A program made the translations under genes and the position numbers. Below, piece after piece: positions 55,601 through 60,719 of a stretch of 64,000 bases of DNA. The DNA is from Melieria omissa. Its lineage: Eukaryota; Arthropoda; Insecta; Diptera; Ulidiidae. The notes beneath the pieces were generated by a model. It searched no databases and had not been told where the DNA came from. It worked only from the letters and a program-made list of their open reading frames with translations. Where the stretch lies: contig OZ020267.1 of assembly GCA_963971225.1 (NCBI GenBank), positions 47,811,993 through 47,875,992 on the forward strand. Direction: 5' to 3'. The first letter of the stretch is position 1; each line of letters begins with the position of its first letter.

Positions 55601-56265
55601 AACTCAGTGTGTATTGTTATAATAAAAATAGATCATACAAATTTTACTAAATAATGTTTACCTATAACTCTTGATGATGTATATATAGAGTCGCGATAAA
55701 TATAACTGTGTCCATTGACAACTAATATTAAACTAGGTATATCATGCACGCCAGTTTTCCTAATAAGTTGTTGCTCATGTGCGACGTTTACTGACGCAAA
55801 GTGAATTCCTGAAAATATATGGCATTTTTAGATAATTTGCATAAATAAATGAACTAATATATTTTACCCAGGGGCTCCAAAACATCAATTAGTTTTTTGA
55901 ATGCGCCTACTAGACGAGTACATCGAAAGCACCAATCATTATAGAACATTAATATATGAGGGATGGTTGTGCTCTTTGGTATCAATATCTGATCAAAATA
56001 CTTTGTAGTAATTGAGATCTTATGGTAAAAGCTAATATCTTGATCGAAGTAAAAATGTCTTCCAAAACGTTCTTCAAATGGATCCGAGGCAAAGCGACTG
56101 TATTGGCTGTAGTCATACTTCTGTTTGAAGAAATGTGAGTCTTCATTGAATATTCCATGCTGGTCAAATAAGCGACGCCGATCCACATCATTAAGAAGTT
56201 CATAAGCATGTTTTATTTGCACAAATTTGCGTTCAGCTCCAGGGTGATCATTTTTATCTGGATGC
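31434..56265 (-). CDS. DNAJC16: DNAJC16-type J-domain/thioredoxin-like membrane protein, 9 exons, N-terminus missing
   Basis: Homologue of vertebrate DNAJC16, an ER co-chaperone with a thioredoxin-like domain that has been linked to autophagosome size control. Exons: 56265-55868, 55808-55662, 52599-52419, 46029-45815, 44557-44397, 39241-38987, 36364-36133, 35921-35542, 31652-31434. All have AG/GT borders and all phases agree. They encode 728 residues to the stop; human DNAJC16 is about 780. The J domain enters at HPDKND (HPD motif); a thioredoxin-like WCFRC lies in exon 1 of the list; a membrane helix (TLSLMGTVAFMFAIGYVMVY) at about visible residues 485-509; and conserved VIALNGHRKYFC and LSIWLDRLFEGTTHRYYINY near the end. 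The upstream exon (signal peptide, start of the J domain) was not found up to 64000, so that intron exceeds 7.7 kb. Introns are full of transposons yet the reading frame is clean. Confidence 0.95.
31653..32800. other. DNAJC16 last intron, 3' part
   Basis: Non-coding. Contains a perfect 26-bp palindrome at 32150-32175 centred on CTACTAGTAG; otherwise unremarkable. Confidence 0.45.
32810..33725 (-). repeat. Tandem array of diverged ~140-bp units in a DNAJC16 intron
   Basis: At least six head-to-tail units recur with the same landmarks: TTTGAAGTCAAAAGG, a TAACCCATTGTTGACCCCGT-like box, TTAGATTTTGATTTT, TGAAAAACACGTGTC and AATTATTTCTC. Unit starts near 32920, 33050, 33186, 33338, 33478 and 33615. 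Units are well diverged, so this is an old minisatellite-like array. Confidence 0.75.
33726..34250. other. Intron DNA without recognised features
   Basis: AT-rich; nothing called. Confidence 0.35.
34260..34669 (+). mobile_element. Helitron 3' end
   Basis: Ends GAAGTTCGCCGGGTCAGCTAG|T, the CTAG terminus after a GC-rich stem typical of insect Helitrons, followed by T as expected for insertion at AT. The part before it (ATTCCGCTGAACTATAAGTC, GTACGAACCTATCATTTTC) resembles 3' sequence of non-autonomous Helitrons. The 5' end is unclear and there is no Rep/helicase. Confidence 0.6.
34760..35045 (+). repeat. Dispersed repeat family R2 (copy 2)
   Basis: Pairs with 8690-9060: AAATTTAGTGAAAAGGC, TTTTCCTCTTTCATTCGATA, CCCATAT, TTGCACAACCAC, GACCTCTAGTTTCCGCCTAT. 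Confidence 0.7.
35046..35541. other. Intron DNA
   Basis: No feature recognised. Confidence 0.35.
35542..35921 (-). CDS. DNAJC16: DNAJC16 exon
   Basis: 126 codons: YNGMVRLLKPGCRTIILITD, IEKGLFWYSELLRLSLCESK and VGTVIALNGHRKYFCMYHAK. Acceptor CATTTCAG, donor GTAATA. Confidence 0.94.
36133..36364 (-). CDS. DNAJC16: DNAJC16 exon with the membrane helix
   Basis: Reads WIARILYLFEYFLDNIEQEH then a 25-residue hydrophobic helix (LATLSLMGTVAFMFAIGYVM) and a charged cytosolic-type tail. Acceptor AATTACAG, donor GTAAGT. Confidence 0.94.
36600..36665 (+). mobile_element. Harbinger-type left-end fragment
   Basis: TTTTTCAGTGCGAGTTAAAT, TCAAACTTAGTTTAAACGCA matches the left end of 57255-57902. The rest is absent. 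Confidence 0.5.
36690..37560 (+). mobile_element. Possible LINE remnant
   Basis: GC-richer islands at 36690-37020 and 37390-37560. The second reads RRLTYLGNFFFGCLEDLADK, TIRRLLSFVNSSNWF, which looks like the C-terminal tail of an R1/I-group LINE. No RT is left. Low certainty. Confidence 0.35.
37746..38171. mobile_element. Foldback element with 112-bp inner arms and 8-bp target duplication
   Basis: The outer ends TAAGATGGGTCGC and (inverted) TAAGGTGGGTCGC are flanked by ATATACAT at 37738-37745 and 38172-38179. Inner arms 37790-37901 and 38028-38139 are inverted copies that differ at about one base. The 8-bp duplication fits the hAT pattern nTnnnnAn, but the flank is simple sequence, so this is uncertain. 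No coding. Confidence 0.8.
38172..38986. other. Intron DNA with a small perfect hairpin
   Basis: 38180-38215 is TATG/TACA simple sequence. At 38630-38642 and 38649-38661 ACTTATTGCTTCA and its complement form a 13-bp stem with a 6-base loop. No gene. Confidence 0.45.
38987..39241 (-). CDS. DNAJC16: DNAJC16 exon
   Basis: 85 codons in phase 0: MEFMNAISKGSMTDKLLRIV, VIWRRDISHIKYEWVDGANL. Acceptor ATTTTAG, donor GTAAGC. Confidence 0.9.
39411..39960. mobile_element. MITE with TACTAYGTT termini
   Basis: The left end TACTACGTTCACATTGAACC and right end, inverted, TACTATGTTTACATTGAGCC frame 550 bp without long coding. TAA flanks both sides, as for Harbinger-like targets, though only three bases. Part of it recurs at 22803-22905. 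Confidence 0.7.
40108..40503 (-). mobile_element. Solo gypsy LTR, inverted, with ATAT duplication
   Basis: Reverse complement of the LTR at 42861-43288, complete from TGTTACGAAAA to CGTTTCA. ATAT flanks both sides (40104-40107, 40504-40507), so it is an independent solo LTR next to the 5' LTR of a related element. Confidence 0.75.
40533..40670 (+). mobile_element. Truncated 5' LTR of gypsy copy 1
   Basis: Carries only the 3' part of the LTR (ACAAGTGTAAATTTGTAAAT, AAAGCGATTG, ending TTTTCGTAACA). It is followed by TTTGGTGTCAGAAGTC, which is in the primer-binding-site position. Confidence 0.75.
40671..42240 (+). pseudogene. Gypsy copy 1 gag, broken
   Basis: Plus strand. 40671-41451: a SAP-like motif (ELLKVDQLKKELAAWDLPTA), alanine/glutamine-rich middle, coiled coil with VEHLETRMDNWDKRVDEM, then YDGTTSFDTF. 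A frameshift leads to 41411-41767 (RLILALRGPPAEVIKTVPEG, SRRQRVNEALQTYAVDVERL), and another to a CCHC zinc knuckle CWRCGKQGHISRDC near 41930-41975. The reading continues, without protease or reverse transcriptase, straight into DVRSVRVLQEEDWLAERLQ, which precedes integrase in relatives. Confidence 0.85.
42136..42849 (+). pseudogene. Gypsy copy 1 integrase without catalytic core
   Basis: Open for about 237 codons. Contains the HHCC zinc-binding part (HNDSNGGHLGIAKTVANIRR ... CDRCSAAKGP), then jumps directly to the C-terminal GPY/F region (EGFQEGNLVRLYNP, SWEGPYKVVTKINDVVHRVQ). The D,D35E core is absent. Together with the missing protease and RT this makes a non-autonomous derivative. The same two junctions occur in copy 2 (49110-50104). 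Confidence 0.85.
42861..43288 (+). mobile_element. 3' LTR of gypsy copy 1
   Basis: TG...CA ends (TGAAACGATAAAG to TTTTCGTAACA), 428 bp, with TATAAAAGCAGC (TATA-like) and AATAAA inside. A short purine run GGGCAG precedes it. Confidence 0.85.
43300..43430 (+). repeat. Dispersed repeat family R1 (copy 4, partial)
   Basis: GAGCTATTTTGATACCAACT, TTGACCCCGAGCCACGCC and TTTTGTGGGCTTTTCCCAGG match the second half of the R1 consensus. Confidence 0.6.
43692..44118 (+). mobile_element. Solo gypsy LTR with GTAC duplication
   Basis: 427 bp from TGCAACGATAATG to TTTTCGTAACA, related to 42861-43288, flanked by GTAC at 43688-43691 and 44119-44122. It contains TATA-like ATAAAAAGCAGC, AATAAA, and about three tandem ~33-bp units with GTGCGAGAACGATCGAG at 43802-43880. 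Confidence 0.9.
44123..44396. other. Intron DNA
   Basis: Nothing recognised. Confidence 0.35.
44397..44557 (-). CDS. DNAJC16: DNAJC16 exon
   Basis: Reads GVCPAEWNRPRKRLCVVLIT then FAYMFQ. Acceptor GTTTTAG, donor GTGAGT. Confidence 0.93.
44558..45814. other. Intron DNA with a compact inverted/direct repeat
   Basis: 44945-44957 and 44967-44979 (TTAGGGCATACTT and complement) form a hairpin; the 25-bp unit starting GACGCTTGAAGTATGCCC is then repeated directly at 44959-44983 and 44984-45008. The rest is AT-rich, with A/T tracts and TTTTTGTCGCACGGTGT near 45682 shared with 9070. Confidence 0.5.
45815..46029 (-). CDS. DNAJC16: DNAJC16 exon
   Basis: Reads FVQLSSYNSKTIQDRYKVHP, NLDTLLIFNEDSQRP and YLTLPRLSSQEMLEG; the NLDTLLIF stretch is a thioredoxin-like strand. 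Acceptor TTTCAG, donor GTATGA. Confidence 0.93.
46210..46545 (-). CDS. Unidentified exon-like coding segment inside a DNAJC16 intron
   Basis: Minus strand. Acceptor-like TTATATCATTAG ends at 46546, then about 110 open codons run to TGA at about 46210: KSGIWVEVQETGGNSIYFEG, IFGVVKKYHGVRDGALMRTD, SLLLDDSQRVVAVNRSLFRN, AGRIFWLSIEELLEPFNS. GC content and codon choice look coding, unlike the flanks. I do not recognise the family. It could be the last exon of a nested gene, a recent pseudogene or part of a transposon. It is not in phase with a needed DNAJC16 exon and matches nothing in that protein. Confidence 0.35.
46917..47922. mobile_element. DNA element with 23-bp terminal repeats, containing a nested MITE
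   Basis: The ends GTGGAATTATACAGGTGGAG followed by TAA occur at 46917-46939 and inverted at 47900-47922. About 1 kb, no transposase recognised. A smaller element sits inside (next entry). Confidence 0.75.
47589..47744. mobile_element. Nested MITE
   Basis: TGAAACCTAAATTGGAGC and its inverted copy bound about 156 bp. AGTAACTG lies on both sides (left overlapping the end, right after 47744), consistent with an 8-bp or slightly shorter target duplication. It also contains an inner ACAAATTGT/ATGGGC hairpin. Confidence 0.7.
47923..48340. other. Intron DNA
   Basis: A GC-richer patch at 48080-48260 has an open 80-codon frame without known motifs; not called. Confidence 0.35.
48340..49105 (+). pseudogene. 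Gypsy-type reverse transcriptase relic
   Basis: Plus strand, several frames: APRRIPHAIRNDVKKDIDGM, VKLGVLKK, then INPTDVNKNIYHPSKIIENI, TMATPWGRYCFKHLPF, MDDILYM and LINKEKCVFNSNQVKFLGQL. The order matches a Ty3/gypsy RT from the fingers to just past the DD box. Stops and shifts throughout. It directly precedes gypsy copy 2 but is more decayed, and gypsy copy 1 has no such part. Confidence 0.75.
49110..50104 (+). pseudogene. Gypsy copy 2, gag-integrase deletion derivative
   Basis: Parallel to copy 1 from 41865 on. The CCHC knuckle is recognisable (CWRCGK region damaged to a shifted frame), followed by DVRSVRVLQEDDWLAGRLQK, the HHCC segment (GGHLGIAKTVAKIRRRFYWV, CDRCSAAERP) and, after the same integrase-core gap, the C-terminal part (SYGLRANSEGFQEGVLVML). 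More indels than copy 1. Confidence 0.8.
50105..50227 (+). mobile_element. Truncated 3' LTR of gypsy copy 2
   Basis: Begins TGCAACGATGAGG like the other LTRs and matches up to ATGGCAAGGATGGTTCGCGA, then breaks at about 50227 where a foldback element begins. Confidence 0.75.
50240..50900. mobile_element. Large foldback element
   Basis: Nested inverted arms: 50481-50530 pairs with 50611-50660 (CATCAAGCAATACAACAC, CAAATTATTTGGCGGAA), and 50381-50415 with 50725-50765 (AAGGCGTTTTTCTGA-like). Weaker pairing continues outwards to TCATGTC near 50865. Loop about 80 bp. No coding; outer ends not resolved. Confidence 0.65.
51005..51960 (-). pseudogene. R1/Jockey-type LINE fragment: ORF1 zinc knuckles and endonuclease start
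   Basis: Minus strand. 51950-51678 is part of ORF1 (SNAEAVKLNAKLSELGLDVA). 51496-51278 holds CCHC knuckles (CRRCGQSGHHVQQC, CRNCAFQGKPAGH). 51226-51005 starts the APE endonuclease (VNVAIALVQEPCATNGVVRG, ANAAVIVNDVHGLDC). The element stops there; RT is missing. Confidence 0.85.
51961..52418. other. Intron DNA
   Basis: Nothing recognised. Confidence 0.35.
52419..52599 (-). CDS. DNAJC16: DNAJC16 exon, second domain start
   Basis: Reads FIRRKMPYEIAQPIDDNNIH, EFLGGWVDNKVRALI and YLISAFMFHCRVAFG. Flanks: ATTTCAG acceptor and GTAAGT donor. Confidence 0.93.
52600..53014. other. Intron DNA
   Basis: A CAACAACAACAACAACAA microsatellite lies near 52755. Nothing else. Confidence 0.35.
53023..54158. mobile_element. 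hAT-like non-autonomous element rich in CCCGGGAT
   Basis: Flanked by ATGTATAC at 53015-53022 and 54159-54166, an 8-bp duplication that fits the hAT consensus nTnnnnAn. Ends TAGGGATCGCAAT and, inverted, TAGGCATCGCAATCCCGGGA. Both subterminal regions hold clusters of ATCCCGGGAT palindromes (53050-53110 and 54065-54148). The 1136-bp interior is AT-rich with no transposase. Confidence 0.88.
54402..54480. repeat. Dispersed repeat, inverted copy of 1513-1577
   Basis: TCTAGCCAGACCATATTGAA, GGATCCTCAACTGACC, AAACACAAAAACCAAAACC and ATGGTCTGGCC, the reverse complement of the block at 1513. TCTAGCCAGACCAT and ATGGTCTGG are its short inverted ends. Confidence 0.55.
54563..55074. mobile_element. piggyBac-like MITE with TTAA target
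   Basis: TTAA at 54559-54562 and 55075-55078 flank ends GGGGGTCGTCTACGTA and, inverted, GAGGGTCGTCTACGTAG. 512 bp, non-coding. TTAA plus G-run/C-run termini is the piggyBac pattern. Confidence 0.85.
55143..55438 (-). mobile_element. SINE family B (copy 3)
   Basis: Minus strand from GCCGCCGTAGCTCAGCTGGC to CTATAGGGCTGTCGTGCCA. Same body as 15309-15640 (CGGCTGTCCTCTCAGC, GCAAACCTCTGAGAGTAAAA, AACTGTAGGTCCCTTCCAA). Nearly full length, inside a DNAJC16 intron, same strand as the gene. Confidence 0.85.
55439..55661. other. Intron DNA
   Basis: Nothing recognised. Confidence 0.35.
55662..55808 (-). CDS. DNAJC16: DNAJC16 exon, rest of the thioredoxin fold
   Basis: Reads IHFASVNVAHEQQLIRKTGV then HDIPSLILVVNGHSYIYRD. 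The IPS before LILVVNG is the thioredoxin cis-proline segment. Confidence 0.93.
55868..56265 (-). CDS. DNAJC16: DNAJC16 exon with HPD motif and thioredoxin start
   Basis: Acceptor TGTCAACAG. Starts with the last base of a codon (Trp expected) then HPDKNDHPGAERKFVQIKHA, YELLNDVDRRRLFDQHG: helices III-IV of a J domain. Ends with FYNDWCFRCTRLVGAFKK, a CxxC of the thioredoxin type. Confidence 0.95.
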
Positions 56266-56304
56266 CTGTTGACAGAAAATTTATGTAAAAATATTTGAAC
56301 ATTT

Positions 56305-57065
56305 GAATTTATTTATTATCCCCTTGAAAATACTCTCTTCCTGCGTCAATACATGTATGCCAACGCTTGATCCAATCTTCCATACATTCTTTATAGCGAA
56401 ATCTCTTTAAGGCCTCTATGGTCTCTAAACGCGTTCCCCGCAATGACAATTTGAGTTTGGGAAATAGAAAAAAGTCACACGAGCCATGTCTGCACTGTAA
56501 GTGCTTGGCTGATGACATTGATCGAATTTTAGCCAAAAATTCCGAAATAATCAATGCCGTGTGAGATGGCGCATTATCGTGGTATAAAATCCATTAATTT
56601 TTCTTCAACAAATCGGGCCTTTATTGCGAATGGTATTCTTTATTGACCGTTTGGACCTCCGGAAAGAATTCGTAGTGCACCACATCACGAATATCTAAGG
56701 AAACCGTCAGCAAAACTTTGATTTTGGACCGACTTTGCCTTTGTCTTCGGTTTTGGCTCATTTTCGAAGCAGCATTCGGACAATTGTTGTTTGGTCGGCA
56801 TATCAAATTCATAAACCCACGTTTCGTCACCAGTTTAATGAATTTTCGATCGCTGTCTGCGTTGAAAATCATCTCTTTGGCCACATCAACACGACGTTGT
56901 TTTTGAATGAAATTCAGCTTTTCGCCGAGAAACGACGCGTTTCATGCCCAAAATATCAGTTAAAGTGTGTTCGGCTGTTCCAAATGAGATGCTCAACAAA
57001 ACAGAAATCTCTCTAATCGATACACAACGTTTTCTAACACAATTTGCTTCGCCGATCCGATTTAA
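56305..57065 (-). pseudogene. Mariner (irritans-type) transposase relic
   Basis: Minus strand. N-terminal part near 57060-56930 reads VSIREISVLLSISFGTAEHT; then 56884-56621 KEMIFNADSDRKFIKLVTKR and QNRRQRQSRSKIKVLLTVSL (mariner core after the first D). The end, 56554-56309, reads GSCDFFLFPKLKLSLRGTRL and WIKRWHTCIDAGREYFQGDN. The first and second aspartate motifs are damaged, with stops and shifts in between. It lies 40 bp upstream of a DNAJC16 exon. Confidence 0.85.
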
Positions 57066-57254
57066 GATTCAATTTTTTTTATTATTATTAAAATAATATG
57101 CGCTCTTAAACAAGGACCAGTTTTTTCGGGGAATTGCATAAACTCTTCCGAGTGTTTCCAATTCTTAACAAGAAGCCCTATTCTGGCGAAAATCTGACAA
57201 GTGATTTTCTGCTCAGCGCTTGTTAGGTTTATAACATGCAATATGTACTAATAA

Positions 57255-57902
57255 GGGCCAATATTTCAGTGCGAGTTTAACTCAGTTTAAACGCAAAATC
57301 CAATTTTTCAATCAAACTTGACTGAAGTTTAAACTCAGTTTAAACGCCCAACCCTGCACGGTTAAAGTAAGTTTAAACTGTCAACAGCTTCTGACAGTTA
57401 ATTTATTTTTTGTTTTGGTCAGCTCAAGAATTTCGTGATCGAAATTCTTTTTTTTGCACTTTTTTTGAGATTTTTATACTTCGTGCGCAATGTTTTCGCG
57501 CACCGGAACTTATCAACAAATTTTGAATTGAAATCGTCCTCAATTTCTTTCCATTTGGTTTGTTTTCCTCAGCACTCACGCGGTTTGTATTCTCGAGCAC
57601 TTGTTTATTTATTTTCACAAGTGCAAGAAGACATTCGATTTCAAGAGACAAAAAATTTGCGCTCGGTTTATTTTGAATTTTTTGATGAAATAAATTATTT
57701 GAGCTCAAACTTATTTACGAATGACAATGAAAACCAAGGAAAATGTGTATCTAGATAAAAATATTCCCAGCATTGTCACACTCAAATGACAAATATTTGC
57801 TCCAGTTAAAACAGCACTGAAAAACTGCTTTTTCGTTTAAACTGAGTTTATATTTAAACCAAGTTCAAGCAATCTACGTTTGAACTGCGTTTAAAGTCGC
57901 CC
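57255..57902 (+). mobile_element. Harbinger-type derivative with TAA duplication and a Myb-like remnant
   Basis: GGGCCAATATTTCAGTGCGA at the left and ...AAAGTCGCCC at the right are flanked by TAA (57252-57254, 57903-57905), the PIF/Harbinger target. GTTTAAACT-rich subterminal repeats at both ends. The interior encodes on the minus strand (57708-57424) EIECLLALVKINKQVLENTN, RVSAEENKPNGKKLRTIS, which resembles a Myb/SANT-like (trihelix) domain. Harbingers carry such a protein beside the nuclease. The nuclease itself is absent here but partly present in the copy at 6084-6591. Confidence 0.75.
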
Positions 57903-58019
57903 TAAGAAGCTATAAGTTATAAGTATAATTTTGGTTTTTATGAATATAAGTATTTAGTTTTTTCTACCTCGACTCTTGGTCAAAAACTATTTCGTATTCA
58001 TCTTTGCCGTCTATTTCGG

Positions 58020-58330
58020 ACACGGAGGGCTGAAGGAAGTTGTACAAAGTACCTGCAGTAAATGTAATACAGCGAACCCTCGTGAAAAAAATAAATAAAT
58101 GAGTATGCTGTTGTATAGAGAATTGGCTTCAGAATCTAACAAACTAAAAATTTTGTCTGGGAAACGCCCATAAAAGGCGTGGCTCGGGGTCAAAGTTCAA
58201 AGTTTTTATCAAAAAACTCAATCTCCAACTGATTTACACGAAAGGACTTTTTCATGCCTTTCTTCTGATGTGAAAAATTAGATACGTAAAATGTACTTAC
58301 TAATAAAAAGTTTTAAGTGAAACAAATTTT
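58020..58330 (-). repeat. Dispersed repeat family R1 (copy 5)
   Basis: Reverse complement of 6600-6990: CATAAAAGGCGTGGCTCGGG, GTCAAAGTTCAAAGTTTTT, TTTTCATGCCTTTCTTCTGA, preceded by GAGGGTTCGCTGTATTAC on the other strand. Confidence 0.75.
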
Positions 58331-59095
58331 ATTTAAAATAATTTAAAAAAAAACTCCTCTACTAAGGTACAACACACGATATTATATTAGGTAAGGTCTT
58401 ATATTCTTAATTAATTTATTGTAATTAAATTGCAAATAATCTGCGATTCCTCTTGGTTGCAGAAGTGCAACAAAGCGCTTTGGCGGCAACACATTTTCGC
58501 CAATATGGCTTTAAAGTTTTTTTCAGGAGATGAAATCGTAAATTTTTAATGAATAAATAAATAAATAAATATTTGACCCCAACTCTGGGGTGTCTGAAAG
58601 TTTATCAGAAAATGACCGAATTGAAAAGAAGTGAGCTTTGGAATAGCACCCAATTCGGACAAAATTAAACTCACTTGGAGAAAAAGAAATCCATATTTTG
58701 GATGGACGCGATAAAAAAATAAAATAAGGTTAGGTTGCGGTGGATGCTTCTATAAGAGACACACTCGGAGGAAAAATAAAATAAAAATAAAAATTTAGAG
58801 TAGGACTATGCTACAACCAACGCTTAATTGCTTTAAAATTTTTCATTTAAAATTAAACATATTAAAATAAAAAATAAGTTTTAATGCTTTGTTGCATATA
58901 TGCAACCAAACGTTTTTTAGAAAACAACCTTACAAAATTAAAGTATATTAAAATTAAAAAAAGTGTTTTTTAAATATGGGTTTATATCTAAAAAAATACA
59001 TTTGATGAAAAATGTCGCTGTTGCCGTGTAAACGGTTAAAACCTTTTTGCTTTTACGGTATTGCATTATAATGTTTTGCGTGACGCCACAAGCCT
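58331..59095. other. Non-coding DNA
   Basis: AT-rich with an AATA microsatellite at 58547-58568. The short repeat shared with 11142-11190 lies at 58724-58770. Confidence 0.45.
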
Positions 59096-59308
59096 TTAGT
59101 TGTAAAAGAGTGTGTTGGTTATATGTTTCCATTCAATGAAGGGTGGTAACTGCAGTTTTTCTGGATTCAAATACCTTTTGTGAGGCCGTCCATAGTCCAT
59201 ACAACCGAATGGCATAGTGGCTTTATCGTTGCGCAGAGAGAGTTGCTTGCGTGGCTTCATCGTTGCTCTCTTTATTGAAAAAGCCACGGCAAATATTTGA
59301 AACGCCAC
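59096..59308 (-). CDS. Short open frame of unknown function
   Basis: 70 codons with a hydrophobic start (MAFQIFAVAFSIK) then MKPRKQLSLRNDKATMPFGC, MDYGRPHKRYLNPEKLQLPP. The composition is protein-like and more GC-rich than the flanks. I do not recognise it; it may be a small gene, an exon or a retrocopy, and it lies inside the presumed first intron of DNAJC16. Confidence 0.25.
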   Translation of the reverse strand: MAFQIFAVAFSIKRATMKPRKQLSLRNDKATMPFGCMDYGRPHKRYLNPEKLQLPPFIEWKHITNTLFYN

Positions 59309-59539
59309 TGATTTGTATGAACGTAAGACATCTTATAGTTTAATTGTCTTTGACTGAACCGATTTAGATGAAATAGGCACCAACCAATTATCTATGTGGG
59401 GGAATGGCGCATAAGCTATATGAGATTGACCACACCCCCTTCTTACGCCCACTCTGGTAACAAAACTCATTTATGGTATGGTTTTGTAAGGCAATATGGG
59501 TCTCATACTGTTCATTGCGGCACACATAAGCTATAATAT
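59309..59539. other. Non-coding DNA
   Basis: Nothing recognised. Confidence 0.35.
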
Positions 59540-60620
59540 TGTTACGAAAATTAGTTCTGTAGGCTTGTTCGTCTCCCCCGGGATTGTGCAATTTAAACTA
59601 AAACACAGTTCAATTCCAGCAATCGCTTTATTTACAAATTCACTCTCTACTGTCTTTATACTTATTAATTATTGCTCCAAATGGACTACATTCAGCCTAG
59701 CGTCTCTATTGCCGCAACGTTGAATCCTGAGCATTACCAGATCGCTTTCTTGGAACCCTGCTGTGTTAGCCCGTAGATCATATCTGGCATTCCTTTTATC
59801 GCTGGCCAGTTGGGTGCGGCTCTTTATAAACTGGTGGATTTCTTTCAGTTCTAACCGCTTATTGATCACGTAGTCAGTTCTGGCGCCTTTCGTCGTGCTG
59901 CTATGCGTGTCCCAATCCTTTTGATTCCTGCCTACCACTTTCCGCAGATATTCTTCCAGTGTCCAATTAAGTCCTTCCACCATGCCGTCAGACTGCGGTA
60001 GATATTCTTCCAGTGTCCAATTAAGTCGTTCCACCATGCCATCAGACTGCGGATGCAAAGGAATGGTGCGAGGTTTTCTTATTCCCAGCAGCTCACACAC
60101 TTCCCTGAATACCGCAGATGCGAAATTCCGGCCTTGATCCGAGTGTAACTCCAACGGAACTCCAAAACTTGCCACCCAGTTGTCAGCATTTCCGCGAACG
60201 TAGTGGCCTCCTGGTTAGGAATAGGATACATTTCGGGTCATTTGCTAAAATAATACATAACCACCACCACATATTTTTTTGCTTTGTGTGCTAATTAAAT
60301 AAATAAATTAAATAAATAAACAAATAATTGGGAATGGGCCGACGACGTCCATGGTAATCAGCTTCAAACTGCTGCTTGCGGCCCCGAGATCTTCTTGTCG
60401 GCCCTTTTGCAGCCGAACATGGATCACAGCGCTTAATCCAATCGGTTACAGACTCCTGGCATCCTACCCAATAAAATTGTATTTTTATTTTGGCGACAGT
60501 TTTTGTGATGCCTAGGTGCCTTACACTGGAATCGTTATGGTATGCCTCGATGACCTCGTTGATCCTGCATTTTAGGACTACTCCCAGTGAGTTGCTTCCA
60601 GTGAGGAGTTGCTTGATCTC
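59540..60620 (-). pseudogene. Gypsy copy 3: integrase region and LTR end
   Basis: Minus strand. The HHCC part is at 60560-60400 (RHLGITKTVAKIKIQFYWVG, CDPCSAAKGP); the core after a shift has ELHSDQGRNFASAVFREVCE (second D) and QSDGMVERLNWTLEEYL (E region), present twice owing to a 54-bp tandem duplication at 59946-60052. It ends RLNVVHLEQ near 59672. The sequence from there to 59540 is the 3' part of an LTR ending TTTTCGTAACA. Related to, but not the same as, copies 1 and 2, since it keeps the core they lost. Confidence 0.85.
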
Positions 60621-60719
60621 CCATCTGGCGCGTCCCCGGGTGGCGGATTGGGGAACGCTTAGCGGTGGGAGGAATATGGCGGCGCAAGGCATGGCGTTGA
60701 GCTGCCTCATTCTTCCCAC

